Below, piece after piece: positions 49,656 to 52,651 of a DNA stretch of 52,651 nt (its first letter is position 1; every line of letters begins with the position of its first letter). The position numbers were made by a program, and so were the translations under genes. Origin of the DNA: Salinicola peritrichatus (GTDB lineage: Bacteria > Pseudomonadota > Gammaproteobacteria > Pseudomonadales > Halomonadaceae); assembly GCF_003206715.1 (NCBI RefSeq), contig NZ_PZJU01000008.1, forward strand, positions 19,848 to 72,498, read 5' to 3'. The notes beneath the pieces are model-generated. The model ran no database searches and was not told the DNA's origin. It saw only the letters and a list, made by a program, of their open reading frames with translations.

Positions 49656-51233
49656 TCACTCCTGCAGATGAACCCAGCGCGAGGCATGCATGTCCAGCGC
49701 ATTGTCCTTCCAGCCTTCGAGTTCGGGATTGACCAGATTGCGCGAGCTATAGGTATAGATCGGCGTCAGCGGATAGTCGGCCAGGGCGAGGGCTTCGGCC
49801 TGCTGCATCAACTGAGCGCGCTTGTCTGGGTCCTGCTCCGCATCCGACCGGCTCATCAGCTCGTTGTACTGCTCGTCCTGATAACCGCCGTAGTTGTTGG
49901 TCTCCGCCGACAGCAGTTGCAGGAAGTTCTGGGCGTCGTCGTAGCTGGAGATCCAGGCCGCCCGCGCCACCTGGAAGTCGCCTTCCATCAGGTCGGCGTA
50001 GTGGACGTTGGCCTCGGTGTTGCGCAATTCGACATCGACGCCCAGTGGTTGCCACATCGCCGCGACCGCAACGGCGATCTGGCGATGTTCGTCGCCGCTG
50101 TTGAATCGCAATGTCAGTTCGAGCGGGTGATCCGGGCCATAGCCGGCTTCCTGCATCAACTGCTTGGCGCGGGCCAGGCGGCTGTCCATGTCATCGTCGA
50201 GGCCCGGCTGCGATTGGGCGTCGTAGCCGCTGGTACCCGGCGGGACCAGCGAGGTGGCCGGCTCGACGCCGCCTTTCAGCAACTGCTTGGCGATCACGTC
50301 GCGCCGGATCGCCAGGCTCAGCGCTTCGCGCACGCGCTCGTCGGCGACTGGCGAGCCGTCGCGCAGATTGAACACGTAATAGTAGGTGCCCAATGACGGG
50401 AACAGGTGGGTGGCCTCGGGCAGGTTCTGCGACAGCCGCGGGTACTGCGCCGCCGGATAGTCGCGCAGAATATCCAGCTCACCGGCGCGGAAACGCTGGA
50501 TGCCGGCGTTCTTGTCCTCCAGCGGGTAGTAGTCGACGCCGTCCAGGCTGACGTTGTCGGCGTCATGGAAGCGTTCGTTCTTGACTGTCTCCAGCTCGGT
50601 ATTGGAGACCCACTTCACCGGCTTGAAGGCGCCATTGACCACAATGTGCGAGGGATCGCTCCAGTCGTCGCCGTATTCGTCGAAGAGGTGTTTCGGGATC
50701 GGGTAGGCGAACGGCAGCACCAGGGTCTTGAGGAAATAGACCGTCGGCGCCTGCAAGGTGATCCTGAGCGTCTTGCCGTCGTCCAGGGATTCGACGCCGA
50801 GAGCATCGAGCGGCTTGTCGCCGGCATTGATCGCCTCGGCGTTGACCACCGGATAGAGCCGGTGGGCATAGTTGGATGCGGTGGCCGGGTCGACCTGATG
50901 GCGATAGGCGAAGACGAAGTCGTCGGCGGTCAACGGCGTGCCATCCGACCACTCGAGGCCATCGCGCAGGTGGAAGGTATAGGTCTTGCCATCGTCGGAG
51001 ATCTCCCAGCTTTCGGCGGCGCCGGGGATGATCCGGCCGTCGGCGTCGATGGCGATCGGTCCTTCGAAAATGTCGCGCAGGACATCCTCTTCCCATACGC
51101 CGCCGGTGATCTTGGCCGGGCTCAGCGAGGCGGGATCGCCGGAGATACCCATGTGCAGGGTGGCGGCTTGGAGAGGCAATACGGTCAGGCCGGCGGCGAA
51201 GCCGATGGCGGCGGCGAGGCGGGTCGGTGACAT
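49656..51233 (-). CDS. OppA/MppA-like peptide-binding protein 4
   Basis: The 525-residue SBP_bac_5 protein has a signal peptide (LAAAIGFAAGLTVLPLQA-ATL). Landmarks are MGISGDPASLSPAKITGG, KTYTFHLRDGLEWSDGTP, YYPLEDKNAGIQRFRAGELD and GYGPDHPLELTLRFNSG. The ATG at 51233 was chosen by signal-peptide length. It is the first gene of the array and divergent from prfB; a 232-bp gap separates it from the rest. Confidence 0.94.
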   Translation of the reverse strand: MSPTRLAAAIGFAAGLTVLPLQAATLHMGISGDPASLSPAKITGGVWEEDVLRDIFEGPIAIDADGRIIPGAAESWEISDDGKTYTFHLRDGLEWSDGTPLTADDFVFAYRHQVDPATASNYAHRLYPVVNAEAINAGDKPLDALGVESLDDGKTLRITLQAPTVYFLKTLVLPFAYPIPKHLFDEYGDDWSDPSHIVVNGAFKPVKWVSNTELETVKNERFHDADNVSLDGVDYYPLEDKNAGIQRFRAGELDILRDYPAAQYPRLSQNLPEATHLFPSLGTYYYVFNLRDGSPVADERVREALSLAIRRDVIAKQLLKGGVEPATSLVPPGTSGYDAQSQPGLDDDMDSRLARAKQLMQEAGYGPDHPLELTLRFNSGDEHRQIAVAVAAMWQPLGVDVELRNTEANVHYADLMEGDFQVARAAWISSYDDAQNFLQLLSAETNNYGGYQDEQYNELMSRSDAEQDPDKRAQLMQQAEALALADYPLTPIYTYSSRNLVNPELEGWKDNALDMHASRWVHLQE

Positions 51234-51373
51234 GGAAGCGCTATCCCTTGTGTCCGGAAAGATTGTTGGTGTGGTGACATTGGCATTTTTCACTACCTTA
51301 GCGCATCGCGCTCCGGCGCACAGCGCCACGGCTTCGCGATTCGTGCCGGGATGACGCTATGCCGGGGTTTGGC

Positions 51374-51379
51374 TACAAT
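51374..51379 (+). promoter_or_regulatory. Candidate -10 element for prfB
   Basis: TACAAT lies about 70 bp upstream of the prfB ATG in the divergent prfB/binding-protein 4 spacer. No good -35 is seen 16-18 bp before it. Confidence 0.3.
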
Positions 51380-51447
51380 AGGCGTCCTTTTTTCGGCGTC
51401 TCCCGGAGTCATCGGCGAGGCGCCCAGGCAATGCCGGCAGGAGCCCC

Positions 51448-52546
51448 ATGCAAGAGATCAATCCCATCAACAACCTCATCAAGGACCTGTCCGAACGGAC
51501 GGACGTCCTGAGGGGGTATCTTTGACTATGCCGAGAAGAAAGATCGGCTAGAGGAAGTTTCCCGCGAGCTGGAAAATCCCGACGTCTGGAACGACCCCGA
51601 TTACGCCCAGAAACTGGGCAAGGAGCGGGCCTCGCTGGAGGCCGTGGTCGCCACCATCGATACGCTCGACAGCGGACTCGCCGACAATCGCGAACTGCTC
51701 GAACTGGCGGTGATGGAAGAGGACGATGCCACCGTCGACGAGGTGCGCAAGGAACTGGCTTACCTCGAGACTCAGCTCGACAAACTGGAGTTCCGGCGCA
51801 TGTTCGCCGGCGAAATGGACGAGAACAACGCCTATCTCGACATTCAGGCCGGCTCCGGCGGTACCGAGGCCCAGGACTGGGCCAACATGCTGCTGCGCAT
51901 GTACCTGCGCTGGGCCGAGCACCACGGCTTCAAGGCGGAATTGACCGAGGTCTCGCCGGGCGAAGTGGCCGGGATCAAGTCGGCCACCATTCATGTTCAG
52001 GGCGAGTACGCCTTCGGCTGGCTGAGGACCGAGACCGGCGTTCACCGACTGGTGCGCAAGAGCCCGTTCGATTCCGGCGGCCGTCGCCACACCTCGTTCG
52101 CGTCGGTATTCCTGTCGCCGGAGGTGGACGACAGCTTCGAGGTCGAGATCAACCCCGCCGACCTGCGTGTCGACACCTATCGCTCATCCGGCGCCGGCGG
52201 ACAGCACGTCAACACCACCGATTCGGCGGTGCGCATCACCCACGAGCCGACGGGCATCGTGGTGGCGTGTCAGAGCCAGCGCAGCCAGCACGCCAACCGC
52301 GACTTCGCCATGAAGCAGTTGAAGGCGAAGCTGTGGGAGCACGAGATGCAGAAGCGCAACGCCGCCAAGCAGCAGGCCGAGGAGAGCAAGGCCGACATCG
52401 GCTGGGGCAGCCAGATCCGCTCCTATGTGCTCGACGACCAGCGCATCAAGGATCTGCGTACCGGCGTGCAGACCAGCAACTGCGAAAAGGTGCTCGACGG
52501 TGATCTGGATCAGTTCATCGAGGCGAGTTTGAAGCAAGGGCTCTAA
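51448..52546 (+). CDS. prfB: Peptide chain release factor 2, programmed +1 frameshift
   Basis: RF2 releases peptides at UGA and UAA. The first 25 codons run from ATG 51448 to CTT 51520-51522 and meet an in-frame TGA at 51523. Reading resumes +1 at GAC 51524 to give a 365-residue protein. The slip site has the classical layout: AGGGGG (51511-51516), TAT, then CTT TGA C. The protein has the SPF stop-recognition motif ([10 protein letters not shown]) and the GGQ motif ([17 protein letters not shown]). A GCAGGAG precedes the ATG. RF2 itself controls the frameshift: low RF2 lets the ribosome slip and make more. Confidence 0.97.
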
Positions 52547-52651
52547 ACCGAGCTTCGCTCGCAGCTGTAAGTTATGAGCTTTAAGCCGTAAGAAAGGTCA
52601 AAAGCGAAAAGCTGGTTGTTGGTTTTTGTGGTGGTGGTTTGATTTTGGCTT
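52547..52651. other. Window end, intergenic after prfB
   Basis: A short hairpin (CGAGC-TTC-GCTCG, near 52550-52562) follows the prfB stop. The sequence then becomes AT- and G/T-rich (gtaagttatgagctttaagccgtaag, then a tggttgttggtttttgtggt run). No gene start is seen. The agctgtaag...agctttaag pattern may be part of a dispersed intergenic repeat cut by the window edge. Confidence 0.4.

Overview
The window is GC-rich chromosomal DNA from a gammaproteobacterium, most likely a halophile of the Halomonadaceae (Halomonas/Salinicola type). Three things point there: the gene order ffh-rpsP-rimM-trmD-rplS-xerD-dsbC-hom-thrC-recJ, the ypjD/corB pair next to ffh, and strongly acidic proteins. The genus is inferred from gene order and protein character, not from a marker gene. 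I recognise no tRNA, rRNA or CRISPR array.

Layout. (1) 30-6570: a pitrilysin-like M16 lipoprotein protease (-); an SRAP-family protein (-) that has lost all four active-site residues; a TetR-type regulator (+) overlapping a two-domain MFS/PlsC fusion (+). (2) 6817-9011: corB and ypjD (-), divergent from ffh. (3) 9248-19855: housekeeping block on + (SRP, ribosome maturation, tRNA methylation, chromosome dimer resolution, periplasmic disulfide isomerase, threonine synthesis, RecJ-type nuclease). (4) 20039-24677: a YitT-like membrane protein (+), then on - a copper-type module: MerR regulator with a 19-bp-spacer promoter, three-HMA P-type ATPase, a 24-residue membrane peptide and a VOC protein. 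(5) 24941-29967: FadL-type porin and an 1150-residue orphan protein resembling the type III translocon/effector family HrpF/NolX/HrpK. (6) 30063-51233: about 21 kb, all on -, which I read as a peptide-capture island: TonB/ExbB/ExbD, a TonB-dependent receptor, an exported M13 peptidase, an exported M3 oligopeptidase, OppB/OppC/OppDF, four OppA-like binding proteins and an NlpC/P60 peptidase. (7) 51448-52546: prfB with its programmed +1 frameshift.

How the parts fit. The island can be read as one route. Peptides cross the outer membrane through the energised receptor, are trimmed in the periplasm by the M13 and M3 enzymes, are captured by several OppA paralogs and enter through one Opp permease. 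The NlpC/P60 gene inside the binding-protein array suggests that cell-wall peptides are among the substrates. This is inference from gene content.

Small mobile elements. Three related ~200-bp elements with terminal inverted repeats lie exactly at stop codons (6571, 14799, 21133), flanked by CTAG, TGA and TTA duplications. A different 143-bp element lies at 2924. No transposase gene is in the window, so they are non-autonomous (MITE-like).
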